A DNA stretch of 64,000 nt from Chiridota heheva. Taxonomy: Eukaryota; Echinodermata; Holothuroidea; Apodida; Chiridotidae. This document shows positions 33,596 through 46,000 of this stretch, piece by piece (the stretch's first letter is position 1; every line of letters begins with the position of its first letter). The DNA is taken from contig JAIGNY010004276.1 in assembly GCA_020152595.1 (NCBI GenBank), positions 1 through 64,000 of the forward strand, in the 5' to 3' direction. The notes beneath the pieces are model-generated. The model was given only the letters and a program-made list of their open reading frames with translations. It was not told where the DNA came from and made no database searches. A program made the position numbers and the translations under genes.

Positions 33596-35397
33596 GCAAT
33601 CGACATAATCTTCAATCCTGGGGTGGGTAGACACGCCAGTGCACCACAACTGGTTATCAAAGGCCGTGGACATTGACTTGGTTGTCGATGTTATGTCTGT
33701 CCGTACGTCGTACCTGTGTTCTCGTCCGGGTCGTATTAAGCGTTTCGTGATAGCATTTGTACTATCATAACCGAATACGCAGGCGACGACCCCGTCATTG
33801 TAATTGTGTGTTCAACTCTCTCTCTCTCTCTCACATAATCTTCAACCGGGTGTCTTTTTATGACGTCATAGCAGAGTAGACGCTTTTAGAAGAATGACGT
33901 AATTTTTTTTTAAAATTATTCTCGTAATATTGAACAATGTCAGAATGAACACTCGCGCGGCTTGTAAACACACGTGGGTACGTGGTCAATTGCGAGACGA
34001 CTACGGGAGGTGTAGGCTGAACTTAGTGAATTAGTGTAAAACGGAACTAATTATTCTCAATATTGAAAGCGGTGATGAAAGAGTCAAGTTCGGGGTCCTT
34101 GTTGTACCAGAATGTTATAGATTTGGGATATTTTGTGATGTTTTTTTAAAAGTACCATCTAATATTTCTTGGATGATGGTACTTTTGATAGGGGGTTACC
34201 AGCGGTTTTGGTATTTTTTGTTTTGTTTTAGGCCGATGTGAAGAGGTGTTGTACATAAGGACATTAAATCATTTCATTGACGCCGTCAGTGTCCCCCTCC
34301 CCTAACTCACTATAATAATTGTCCTCCCCCTTCCCATTCAAAATTGGCTATTGTTACTGTTTTTCCTGGAAATTTACGTTAAGAAAGGAATACATTTAAC
34401 ATTGAAAGAGGGGTTACAATTCTCGGAAAAATATTAAAGAAACATGGCACTATAACATATAAAGATCTCAAAAAGCTGAAGTGTTCCAGCCGTTTTGTCC
34501 AAAATTGTAGGCCTAGGCCTACTCCCAATAAAAAATATATCCCATAATATTTTCTTTAACTTATGATGATCTGCAAGAATTTAAACTGCAGTCACAAATG
34601 CTAAATTAACCCTGTTAACGGTAGGTAAGGAAGTTTTGGCATTATACGGAACCCCCCACCCAAATCCTATCACGGACCCACCCTTCTGAATCCCAAATTC
34701 TATCACCCCCCAACCCCAAATCAGCCCCTCCCCTCAACAAAAATCACGAACTACCCTGAATACCAAAACCATATGTCACTGACCCCCATTCACCCCCACC
34801 CCGTGGGGTGGGGACTAATTATTAAGTATAGGGGCTAATTATTAAGTATAGCCTAATCTTAGACCCCAGATAGTCTAGGCCATTCTACTTCCATTCAACA
34901 ACTTGGAAGTTCCAAGCACTTGTATAACACCTGATGAAATCACTCCACCTATTCAGTGCTGTCATGCAAAATAAATGACACACTATCCATTTAATAGTAC
35001 CTCAGACTCCATAACAAACGCTATTTAGAATTAGCTATCAGTCATAGTTGTATAGTAAGCTTGCTGCCTATGGATACAACTAACGAGGGAGTTGTGGCCA
35101 ACGCTAGTGTTACTGCTGTTAACGTGCGTGGGACGCGGGAAACCAACATTTAGATATTAACAAAGTAAAAAGTTTCAGGATATCCCGCGGGAAATTCACA
35201 AAAACTTCAATCAGGTGATGTATCACATGACGGTGTGCGCAGAATCATAGTGGCGTTTGCATTATAATTTGCGACTTTAGTGCGACATCACTCTGTGTAA
35301 GCTGCCGTAACAAGAAATGACGTCAAAAAGCCATGAGAAGAAATGACGTCAAAATGACGTCATAAAAAGACACCCAGTTGAAGATTATGTCGATTGC
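33596..35397. mobile_element. Non-autonomous TIR transposon with 9-bp target duplication
   Basis: The left terminus GCAATCGACATAATCTTCAA continues (after the nested SINE) with 'ccgggtgtctttttatgacg'. The right terminus is its reverse complement, a ~43-bp inverted repeat with one mismatch. GTTCTTACC lies immediately outside both ends (33587-33595 and 35398-35406), a perfect 9-bp target duplication, which fits Mutator-like or Merlin-like elements. Subterminal TGACGTCA palindromes cluster near the right end. No transposase frame, so mobilised in trans if at all. 1802 bp including the SINE. Confidence 0.88.
33616..33832 (+). mobile_element. tRNA-derived SINE family S1, copy 2, 5'-truncated, nested in TIR
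   Basis: Starts at the B-box region ('tcctggggtgggtagac'), runs through the conserved core and ends 'gtgttcaa' with a (CT)n tail. Flanked by ACATAATCTTCAA at 33603-33615 and 33833-33845, a perfect 13-bp target duplication of the transposon terminus, so it inserted after the transposon. Confidence 0.93.
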
Positions 35398-35406
35398 GTT
35401 CTTACC

Positions 35407-35842
35407 AATCTTTCGGAATAAACAGCGAACGGTACTGTAACGTTAGTATTGCTGCGTTTTAGTTTATGCAGTAACTGTCATGTTAATAATCTCGTCACAG
35501 ATATCATCTTAAGGTAGCATCATTCAGATAGTTTAAATTTGGAAAAATCTCCACGAAAATCTTCGTCAGCTCAAGCCTATTTTATTTAGGGCTTATAAAA
35601 TTATATTTTTAACCTAGGCAATTCCCCTTCAGGTAGCACACCTTTCTTACATGAGACTTTACCGTGTGGTTCGCAATAAGGATGCCTTCAAGAGTTTTGA
35701 AGATAGTTTAGTGGTTACTTAAGTTCATCTTGAATAATAATAGACATTAACCAGGGAGCGTGATGTAATATGTCAGAGAGAAAAAAAATGGTGAAACAGA
35801 AAACGCGAAGTATATAGGTGAATGGTTTTTCACCAAAGACTT
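35407..35842. other. Intergenic, nothing recognised
   Basis: No gene or repeat matched, apart from one TAACGTTA word near 35440. Confidence 0.45.
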
Positions 35843-36389
35843 TAAAGGATTAGTGGTCAAGCATGTCTATCTTATATGAAAGAGGACTTCCAAAAAACAA
35901 AATGGTGACGAAAGCATTCAAACATTTTATTCCGTTAAGGAGATATTTAAGTTTAAAAGTTTAGTATCATTTGTGTAGAAAGGCTTGTAATCAGACTACT
36001 TGTGATGTCATAGTCTCAGATTCCTTAAAGTCTTTATGTATTCTATCATATTTTGTCCTGCAATTTTGTGGCTTAAAAACCATGGGGTGTGTCAAAAAGT
36101 AGTAAAGCTGAATCTAGGAAAGGTGTTTATAATATACCACCTGAAGAAAGTTTGAGGAAAAATAATTCAAATAATAATGAAAAAAAAAAAAAATACATAG
36201 AGACTTTGAGTAGTCTGAGGCTGTGACATCACAACTAATCTGATTTCAGTCATTTCTACAAAGATGATACCAAACTTTAACTTGAATATCTCCTAAACGG
36301 AATACGATTTTGCAATGCTTTTTAACAAGTTTGTTTCTTTTTAAGTTCTCTTTGAAATAAAATGGATATGCCTGACCACTGAACTAATC
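35843..36389. mobile_element. Long-TIR MITE family M1, copy D
   Basis: From 'aaaggattagtggtcaagc' to 'gaccactgaactaatc', with the family's paired arms and an A-rich interior run at 36180-36193. No target duplication is evident. Confidence 0.82.
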
Positions 36390-36929
36390 TATTTTTGTAT
36401 TATAACATCATTGGCGGAGAGCTGTTGGTATTAGTGTACTCAACAGCCAGAAAGCTCGTCATATATATATAAAGCCATCCCTTAATTTATTGCCTACGTT
36501 TATGTGTTTACTCAATCTTAAATGTATAATAAAAGCTACCCAAATATATGAAAAATAGTTTTCATATTGTTTTATTTAATAGCAGTAAATGTATAGTTAG
36601 GCTTGTGGAATTTAGATCATTAGGTTTAAGTTCCTACAATTACCAGTTTGAACTATTTCTGTTGCATTTCCGACCAAAGGGTTCCAATCATGGCGTCCGA
36701 ATCGAGTTTCCAATGCAGAAAACAAGGAGTTTCCGTCGACTGAACCGTGAAATATGCCAGTGTTTCGTTTTCAAAGTTGACAATATTACGTTGTAACAAA
36801 TAAAACATTTACGTCACTTACATCACTTTGAACAAAAGATTTCTGTTCAATGTAGCACCGAATTTTCGGTGTTATACTCGACGGAAAATCCATGTTTCTT
36901 GTCCACCAACTTACGTCCTTACGATGTAA
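36390..36929. other. Intergenic, nothing recognised
   Basis: Contains a degraded lead-in to the ~98-bp satellite from about 36790 ('catttacgtcacttac'). The frame 36548-36796 has no known motif. Confidence 0.4.
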
Positions 36930-37500
36930 ACACATTAAACATGAACATTACGTCACCCGGAGCACGGCGTTTATGCCGCCAGGAATGGGGAATTTGAGTT
37001 GCATTAAATTATATTTCTACGTTCCTAACACGTCACATGGAGTTTACGTCACCGAAGTACGGCGTTTACGTCGTCAGGAATGAGACATTTAAGTTCCGTT
37101 AAATATAATTCGTACGTTGTAAACATGTTAAACATGGAGATTGCGTCACCTGGAGCACGGCGTTTACGCCGCCAGGAACTGGGCATTTAAGTTGCATTAA
37201 ACTACATTTTTACGTTGTAAATACGTTAAACAGGGATTTTACGTTACCCAGAGCACGGCGTTTACGTCACCAGGTTTGAGGCATTTTTAAGTCACAGTAA
37301 ATTACATTTTTACTTTGTAAACACGTTAAACATGGAGTTTACGTCACCTAGCCACGGCGTTTACGTCGCCAGGAATGGGGCATTTCAGTTGCATTAAATT
37401 ACATGTTTACACTGTAAAATACGTTAAACAGGGAGTTTACGTCACCCGGAGCCCAGCGTTTCCGTCGCCCGGAGCGAGGCGGTTAAGTTGCCTTAAACAT
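36930..37500. repeat. ~98-bp tandem satellite, about 6 units
   Basis: The unit begins gtttacgtcacccggagcac, then 'ggcgtttacgtcgccaggaa', then 'tggggcatttaagttgcatt', then 'aaattacatttttacgttgt', then 'aaacacgttaaacatgga'. Successive 'acgtcacc' words fall about 98 bp apart. CpG-rich in an AT-rich context. Short frames over it are incidental. Confidence 0.85.
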
Positions 37501-40500
37501 TATAATAAACATGGTCACGGATATAAGTCGTGTTTAAATAGGCGGTTCCGTTCAGTTTAAGTGATATTTAGGCCAGCGTATTCGTTAATTTTGTTGCCGT
37601 GCCTACTTTTCTTTATTTAGCAAAGCTTCGGTGGAGGTTCTCCTCGGACTCCAAGTAAGTAAATTTCAGCCTTCAGTACTTCATCATTACATATTGGCCT
37701 ATAGACTTTATAGCTGTTTTCATACACGTAAGCTAATCCAGTTGATCTTTACAGAAAACCCCCAAACATAACATCTTCATTCAAGAAACGACACACCATC
37801 CCTTACACGTAGGGTAGGACTCATTATGCGAAATATGCATAGTTAGTTGTAGTACATCATGACGTCATACTTAACGTGTACGCCCACAAAATTTAGGTTA
37901 GGCCTGTCTGCAGAATTTTCGTTAAAATTGGTGTCAGGGAAAGGTCAAAAACTTCCTTGTTTACCTTTTGTTAGCACTATCTGAGGAGCCATATATTAAT
38001 GTATCGTAATCCACTTCAATAATTCTGATGCAGAATCATTTTCTGATAAAACTGTTAATGAAATCTGAAAATTGAAGGACATGCAATTGAAAAAAAAAAT
38101 CAGGATATTTCCCTATACTTTCATTCTGATAATTGAGGTGGATTAACTTCACTCCTATAGTATCCTGGAGTAAATAAAATCCACTCTTAGCCTGTCAGAA
38201 TAAATAACTATTAAAGGATTATGCAGTTTTTTCCCGAATATTGACACACATTTTGCCCCAATCTCTGGTTGCCTAAAGATTTGGGGGCAGTCTGCTTCCC
38301 TACCCTCCTCAGTCCAGTCTCCGAGTCTCCTCCGTCCTCCGCCACTGTCTAGGAATAAATAATATATATGCTAAGGTACTAATGGATTTCCGTGCCCAAC
38401 TTCCAGTTCGCGCACGGGACAGCGGGAGGCATAGTCTTATGCCCATGTTATGGCGAATGTTATGATTTTAATTTGCTCAGCTTTATCTGTTGATTTGGAT
38501 TCAAAACGGTCAAACAATGCAATCATAATATCTCGGTATGAAATTGTGAATCGTACATGTATGAAATTATATATGAAAGGCTTTAATTTGGAAAATAGAA
38601 CTCATGGTCAAAATAACTTGAATTTTTGAAAGACTTTTGGATTGCAATAGTGTGCATCGGGATGCTTTATATTTATGATATGCGACGTCCGCATTCAGTT
38701 ACGCCAATGAAAGCCAGAGAAGTTGCGCTATAGACTTCATCCACCAAACGAAAAATGACGTCATCCCGGTGGCAATTTTGTAAACAAGCCAAATTTTGGT
38801 AGGCATGGCGCGGCGCAGCGCAAATTCAAACAACCAAATCGTACAACCAGCTCGTTAGTAGGAAACAAACAAATTAACTAAATTCTCAATGATTGATCCA
38901 AGGAAAATTTTGCCTCTAAAAAGCTTTTTGACTTATCGAAAACCGTACATATTTCACTCAAAAAAAACTGTTATTTTGGGGGGAAGTAATTTGGCGTCAT
39001 AACCACAATTTTTAAATCAATTCTTACGAGATATAAGGACAGTTTAGGCCTAATTTAAAAAGTCAGCGAACTTTAGCCTAACGTTAATAGATATTCGATA
39101 ACGCCGAATTTCTTTTTATCTTACAAGTTACATGTCTTAATTAGGCTTGCTGTAGTAACGTTAGTACTTCATTTTTGCTAAAAAAAGAGACAAAAATCGT
39201 TTTCGACTTTAAAGAACTACAAGTAGGGCCTAGATTTTGTTCAAAGATTTTGATTAAATTCCTCTTCAAAGGCCTAAGTTAATAACATTAACAGGCCTAA
39301 CGTTAAACCTAACGTTACATAACATTCAATTTGTGCATGGCATAAGATTCAATGCCCAATATAAACACAAACGTAGTACTAACACTAGCAAATACTTGGC
39401 AAGAAATTAGAATAGAAGATAGATAGGACAGGTATTTAGGCAACGAAGTTAGAAAAATATATTCCGTAATATGTTAAAAGGTTTTGGTCACTGCGTGATT
39501 TGGGCATGAACATTCGTGAAAATTACAATCAAATTCAAACTAGGTCCTGCATGCATGTAAAGCTCTATCTTCATAGAATATTATCAAATGACAAATAAGA
39601 AAACCAAATTTTCTTGAAAAACTTTTACAAAAAGTGGTGGGTGCAAACACTGTTTCTAATGAAGTAAATGGATGTCGGCAAAATTTCCATGCCAAATTTG
39701 AGACTTTCACAGGTCTGCCTTTCCTCTTTATGTTCACTCCCAATTACTAAAAATCTTTTCATTACAAATGATATATAAGCAGTCACTATTTTGTTTTTAT
39801 GGATAAATTGTGATCACAATTCGCAATCCTGGCAGGAAATTGGCAAAGTTGTTTCCAATGTATTTGATAAAACTACTGGTCTTATTCCTAATAAGAATAT
39901 ATGATCTTTGCCACACCCATTGCCAATATTTATATATCATAGGCATAATTTGACTGACATGGTCTAAACTTGACTAAAACAGAACATTAATTACATTTCA
40001 TTGCATCCCAAATGTGGTCGGTCAATAAAAGTTATCTGAGCATTTCAGTACTGCTTGTCAAATATGAAAGGCTCTAGCTACCTGTACTGTTACAACTTAC
40101 AAAGGTCAGTAGACAATCCTAATATTTAGAGTTAAAAAAGAATACAGTGGGCTAATAAGCCTAATACAGTAATAGGTTCATAAATATATGTTAATAAGAT
40201 AGGCCTAAATGTAGTCAAAAAATGAGTGGATACCATGCAAAAAAAAAACAATGCTTAAGTTAAATTAAGCTTTATAAGCTAACTGAAGGGCCAATAATGC
40301 AGTACAATATTTGCATTGTGTTGTTATTCACTGGTATATAAGCATATTAATGTATATTTGGTTTCTTACATAATAACTTTTCTGAAAGTGTTTCACATTT
40401 TTGATGAAAATTTGGTCTTCAAGCATCCACAATGTTCACCTTTTAAGTGAATTATAGTGTAGGCAAAAGAAGGGTATGCATAGATGCACTGTTTATATGT

Positions 40501-41985
40501 TCATATGCCTTACACATTTCATACACTATAATTTAACACACAAAACTGTATGTACACATCTACATTATTCAAGTTCCATAAGAGGTAATTTAAACAGTAA
40601 GAAAAATCACATTTGGATGATCATGCATATAGTTTGAGAATGATGTGATGAATAGACAATGTCTATTTTTTATATTTTTTATATCACTCTTATCTTTACA
40701 CAGGATAGCTTATTCAGCTGAAAGCTGCATGGTTTAGGTGAGGCTTTGAATAAAATATATAATAGCAAATATAAATCAAACAAGAAAAGATTGGCAAAAG
40801 ACAAATACAGCAATAGTAATTACCATACATGAAAATGTATGATAAAATATGAGGCATCTAAAGAATATGTTTACTTTCCAGGTTTTGATGATAGTACTAT
40901 GCAGCTATGTGAGTATAGTACTTCATTTCAATCATATCTCCTCATGAAGCTTGATATTTAATATACTTTCGATGGTGGAACACTGACAAATAGGCCTATA
41001 GCTTGATATGGAATTAAAAAAAGAAATATGAACTTGGTAAATACATCAGCAGGTAATATTTGCAGTCATTCAAATGATCAATTTTGCATTGTGTGATTTC
41101 TTATAGTGCATTCAAAACCATTCCATTTTATGTAACCTAGCATGAATATCAAACTTTTTAAAAAGTACAACAATTCTTGACTTTTATATTCACAATTTAT
41201 AGCCCTCCTATACAGGTACGATCTTATATTATTCGAAATAGTGTAAAAATAACCTTAATCCAGTGGCCCTTGCTTAGTTGAGAAAACCCCTACCAAAAAG
41301 TATATTTAAATCTCAGAGAAAAATTCCAGATCAAATCCACATCTAGATTTGATTTTAATCACATGCATAACCAGAACAAGATAAAGACATGAAATTTATT
41401 TGTATATGATAATATGAACATTCAATCAAGTTGATATCTACCTTTAATGCGGTCATATGTAATTAAATATTACTCAGTGTCAGTGATGCTTTCTTTAATA
41501 TTAAGTTTTGGTTTAGACGTAATACTTAACATAGATTACAATAGCCGAAAGAGTTTTCACAGCGATTATGACTGACTAATAGGATCTGTATTTTCATGCG
41601 TAAACGCTAATACTGGCCTTGGTTAAAAACTCGAGCAAAGTTCAAGTTTTGTTTACTTGCGAAACAAATTTTCAGTTAAAATCACAACTAACTGTGTAGA
41701 TTACTCTCCACTACTATTTTGCGTAGAAATTATTGACTAAATTCAAGCGTTTCGTGCGAATTTAACTATGAAATAGGTGAGAATAACCCATTTAAAATTG
41801 TTTTACCGATTATCAATCGAACACAATATGCGTAGTTTGCGTACGTACATATTCTTGCACTGTGCCTACCAATTTGCCAGCGATTGAGAAGTTTCCGAAT
41901 GGTAAACACTTTTTTGATTAGGTCTATACCTTTGCGAAAATGGGTTATGACTCCTCTTATGATTGTGAGATTGCCTGATATTTGT
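37501..41985. other. Long intergenic interval without a recognised gene
   Basis: About 4.5 kb with no supported coding region. TAGGCCTAACGTTA-type words cluster at 39040-39320. An exon-like 34-nt segment with strong splice signals lies at 37621-37654 but cannot be tied to a gene. Short frames (39540-39743 minus, 41766-42008 minus) have no motif. Confidence 0.45.
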
Positions 41986-42252
41986 TGAAGAGAGAGTTGA
42001 ACACACAATTACAATGACGGGGTTGTCGCCTGCGTATTCGGTTATGATAGTAACAATGCTATCACGAAACGCTTAATACGACCCGGACGAGAACACAGTT
42101 ACGACGTACGGACAGACATAACATTGACAACCAAGTCAATGTCCACGGCCTTTGATAACCAGTTGTGGTGCACTGGCGTGTTTACCCACCCCAGGATTGA
42201 ACCCGGGGCCTCGTGGTCTGTAGACAGGTATGATAACCGCCACACCACAGTA
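41986..42252 (-). mobile_element. tRNA-derived SINE family S1, copy 3, full length
   Basis: Read on the minus strand: head 'tactgtggtgtggcggttat', B box 'gggttcaatcct', conserved core, end 'gtgtgttcaactctctct' with a short (CT)n tail. Flanked by GATATTTGT (41977-41985) and GGTATTTGT (42253-42261), a 9-bp duplication with one mismatch. Confidence 0.9.
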
Positions 42253-42876
42253 GGTATTTGTACGTTTTCTAAGGCTTACCAGACAAAATGAGAATCAGAA
42301 CACTAGGCTATTTATCGGGTATGTAATTGTTTAATCTTCTTGTAATCGTTATGCTGCTGTGAGTATCTTTCGTTGCGTTGTTTTTTTTTCGTACGCTCTT
42401 TATATTTGCATTTCAAAAGAATCGCCGAGGGGTATCTATTTATGTGTATTACAATTCCTGAACATATTGGCCAAGGAATTTCACGGTTAATTGATATAGT
42501 ATTCATGTCAAGAGGAAAGTTATATTTTTGTATATCAATGCTATCGAAAAAGTAAACAAAACAAACCCGCTGCCTTTGTCAATATTGAAAGTTTTGCAGC
42601 CAACAACCAAAATATGAAGGTGGCGGGGGATGGGGTTGTAGGCTCAGAGGTTCTGCTTGCAAAGTTACAATGTCCTTTTGTTAACCCTAAGTAAACCTTA
42701 CGTTAAGACATTGGAAAATTACTTTTCACAGCTATTATTACGGTATATAGTGAATTTAAAAGATGTACAAGTAGATTTAAAAGAAATGTTTGTTTTTCAT
42801 ATATTTCAATGACATATTGACAGATAGTGATTAGTTTTCTGCCACCGATTGGCTTATTTGGTTTCTAGCAGACGCC
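42253..42876. promoter_or_regulatory. Upstream region of tectonic gene
   Basis: Should contain the promoter and 5' untranslated region of the tectonic gene. No TATA box can be assigned with confidence, and nothing coding was recognised. Confidence 0.3.
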
Positions 42877-43092
42877 ATGAAGGGTCATTTTCTAATCACA
42901 TTTTGTGCTTTCGTTATTTACCCGATTATTTCACAAATATCTGAGATACCAACAGAGCAAAGTAACTCTAGTTCAACTGCAAATGCGACAACCACATTGA
43001 TTACTTCAACTTCCCAGCCGTTCCAACTTCGCAACCCCCAACAACCGAAGCGTCGCCAACACCAGAGCGAACTGAGTTACAGCCTAACGTGG
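42877..43092 (+). CDS. TCTN1: Tectonic exon 1: signal peptide and Ser/Thr/Pro-rich stretch
   Basis: ATG at 42877 opens [19 protein letters not shown], a plausible signal peptide, followed by [12 protein letters not shown]. The donor is GTATGT at 43093. In the ATG frame the exon ends in phase 0, but exon 2 needs phase 1. The frame two bases later reads [15 protein letters not shown] and ends in the required phase 1. The exon therefore seems to hold a one- or two-base indel between about 42975 and 43020, or an intermediate exon is missing. Confidence 0.7.
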
Positions 43093-46000
43093 GTATGTAT
43101 ACACAAGTTGACCTAATGTTAATATTATTACGTACGTTTTCGATCCACACTGACAGTCCAGCACATATGCCAATTGGGCGAAATGGATAGTATAGAGAAA
43201 TTTCACCACGTGATTCTAACTCAACTGTACTCCATTTTGCAGGGCAGCGGCGTCGTTGCGTTTCACGCGTCTTCACAACTCAGTCACATCACACATACAA
43301 CAAACATAATACATGCTATCCTGTACAGTACCAGTTCAGCGAATTTTACTGATTGCAGTTTTTTTGCTCGCTTTCGATTTTTCTTCATATTTTTCTTAAG
43401 AAAGTTATTACCCGGTATACGAAAATTAAGTTTAATGTTAACACCAGCTGATTGTTCGTTATACTCAGACAAAGCCTACATACCTGATGCTCGCTGCAAA
43501 TCCTAGTGTGTAACTTAGGCCGAGGCCTACCGTAGGTTGAAAACTGGCGTCATACAGCAGAAACCCACTTCAAACATTGATCAGGATCAGATGGAAATCG
43601 AGAAAATGCCTTTGTATTCCCTTGCACAAAGAAAGTTCCTTTTTAATCTTGGCCTATACGTATTCCTTCAAAATGAGTTCACAAAATTTCCACCATGATT
43701 ATGAAGGGAAAGAGAGAAGAACAGTGCTCTGCCTCCTGGATAAGAAATAGTCTGAAATATCCATAACTTATCAATTTTTGAATATTTTTTACTGGATCAT
43801 TGTGCATTTTTATTGTCAAACTGAAAGCTGTGAAGTATTGTGAGGAATTTAATGTTACTTTCGACAATTTAAAGTGATAAAATGTACAATCATACGGTAA
43901 TGTACATGCTTCTATTAAGTAATTACACAATTTTTTGTCTGTTTGCAGTTGTTTCACTTTTTGCCGTTAATAATCACTAATAACTGCTTGTCAATCTCAG
44001 TTTACCGTTTGTTATAAATGTTTTGTTGCTGTTCTGTTGCTTTTATTTGATGTTACTTGGGACTTTTCTAATGCTGCTTATTTTGATGTTTTGTGTTCAA
44101 TAGTGTCACTTTGTTATGGCATTACCACCAAAAACCAGATCCCAATCACATTCATAGTCACCGACTGTGATAAATCCAGATGACTTAACAGATATGAAAA
44201 AATCAATGGCAAACCTGAGTGACAAAATGGATTAACTATCCAAATCCAAAGAAGAAATCATCCAAATACTTGCCCTTGTCACCATGGCTACAATCAATTA
44301 TTGTGGTTAAAGATAAACAGATCAAAGCCTTAGAGGATCGCATTGAAGACCTAGAACAATATACCCAGAAGGAAAATCTGATAATAATTGGTTTGAAAAC
44401 TAAAGGTAAGTCCTGGGCACACCGTAGTTCCTCACATGAATCTGAATCGGTGAGGTCGGCAAAAATCCTTCAAGAGGACATAAACGCCAACCAAGCGTAA
44501 AAAGTATGAGTAAAAAATATTTAAAAAACTACTTAGCAATACAAGTGTTAGTAAGTTTAGCTTTGAAACAGTTGAGGCTTGGTGCATGTACAATGTCTGA
44601 CGGTAAAGCATTCCAATCCGTTAGTGTGTGAGGGAAGAAAGAGTGTTTATGTAAATTCTTTTTAGCATAGGGAAACTGGAAATTAAGGTCATGTTTATTT
44701 CTTGTATTAGTTCTGACGGTGGGGATAAGTTCATCTTTATTGATGGCGACAAGATTGTTATTGATTTGATATAGCATATGTAGCCGGATGTTGTATCTTC
44801 TTATGTAGAAGATAGACATCACAGGAGAAAATGCCCCTCAGGAAGAATTGGATAACCTGGAAAAGCAGGTGCTTGACTACTTGAATACCAAGCTAGAAAC
44901 AGACAGACATCAAGCCAAAAATGTCAGTGCCTGCTATACCTTGAACAAGAATATGTCTGGTAAACCAGAGAATATCATTATAAGATTTGTGAACAGAAAA
45001 GAGAAGGTAGAAGTTTTGAAAAGAGAAAAGAAGTTAAAGGGGACCAACATATTTATAAACGAACACCTTACCAAACGAAACAGTGACTTGGCACGGACAG
45101 ACAGAACTTTAAGAAAACAAGGAAAAATCACATCATCATGGACGACAAGGAAATGTAAAGTGTTCATAAGAACTATGTGCACACCCGAGGTAGCTAGAAT
45201 ATATCTTATCCAAAGTTAGTCTGATTTTGAAAAACTGCATCTCCATGTGTAAAAGTATCCATGCCATTTCTATTGAAATTTTGGAAATCAATATTTTTTC
45301 TGTTATGGTGCATTATAATTAATTATAAGACAATACATAATGATTAACCCTTACTCTACCAGAGCATTTGAGATTACAAGTGTTATTTTAGGGAACTTTT
45401 GGAAAAGAGGCTTTTTCACAAATTTATCTTCATTTTCCACTGTAATAAGTTTATGTTATATGAAAGCTAAGACTTTAACTTTACGTTGGTTTGCATAATT
45501 ATCTGGTGAATTATGCAAATTTATGCAAATGAGGTCATTGATCGAGATTATTAGATATCCTAAAACTGCTATCTTTGTGATATTCTGCTTTCTTGTGGCT
45601 AATTAGAAAAAAATTATTGATAGAAATGATGAATTGTTGAAAGAAGGACCTTTCATTTGATAGTACTTTTGAAATTTTTGGGGCCAAAAAAAAATTCATA
45701 CGTCAATTTTAATTTGTTTGACCTTTTTTGGCCTAAAAATTAACCTCTGATTTTGCCAATGATCTATCTGGTAGGATTTGGCACTATACTTTCCTATAAG
45801 CATGCATTGTTTCTTTCTATGATGCACACAACTAATATAATATAAAAAAGAAATGTTTACACCAAAATTTCAATAAAAATGTTATGCAAATGATATGCAA
45901 ATTAGCTAATTTACCTCATTTATTATGCGCAGGCTTGAAATTTTCAGTTTATGAATCAATTTTAGCCATTGGAAGCTTTGAAAATACTTATATTTATTCA

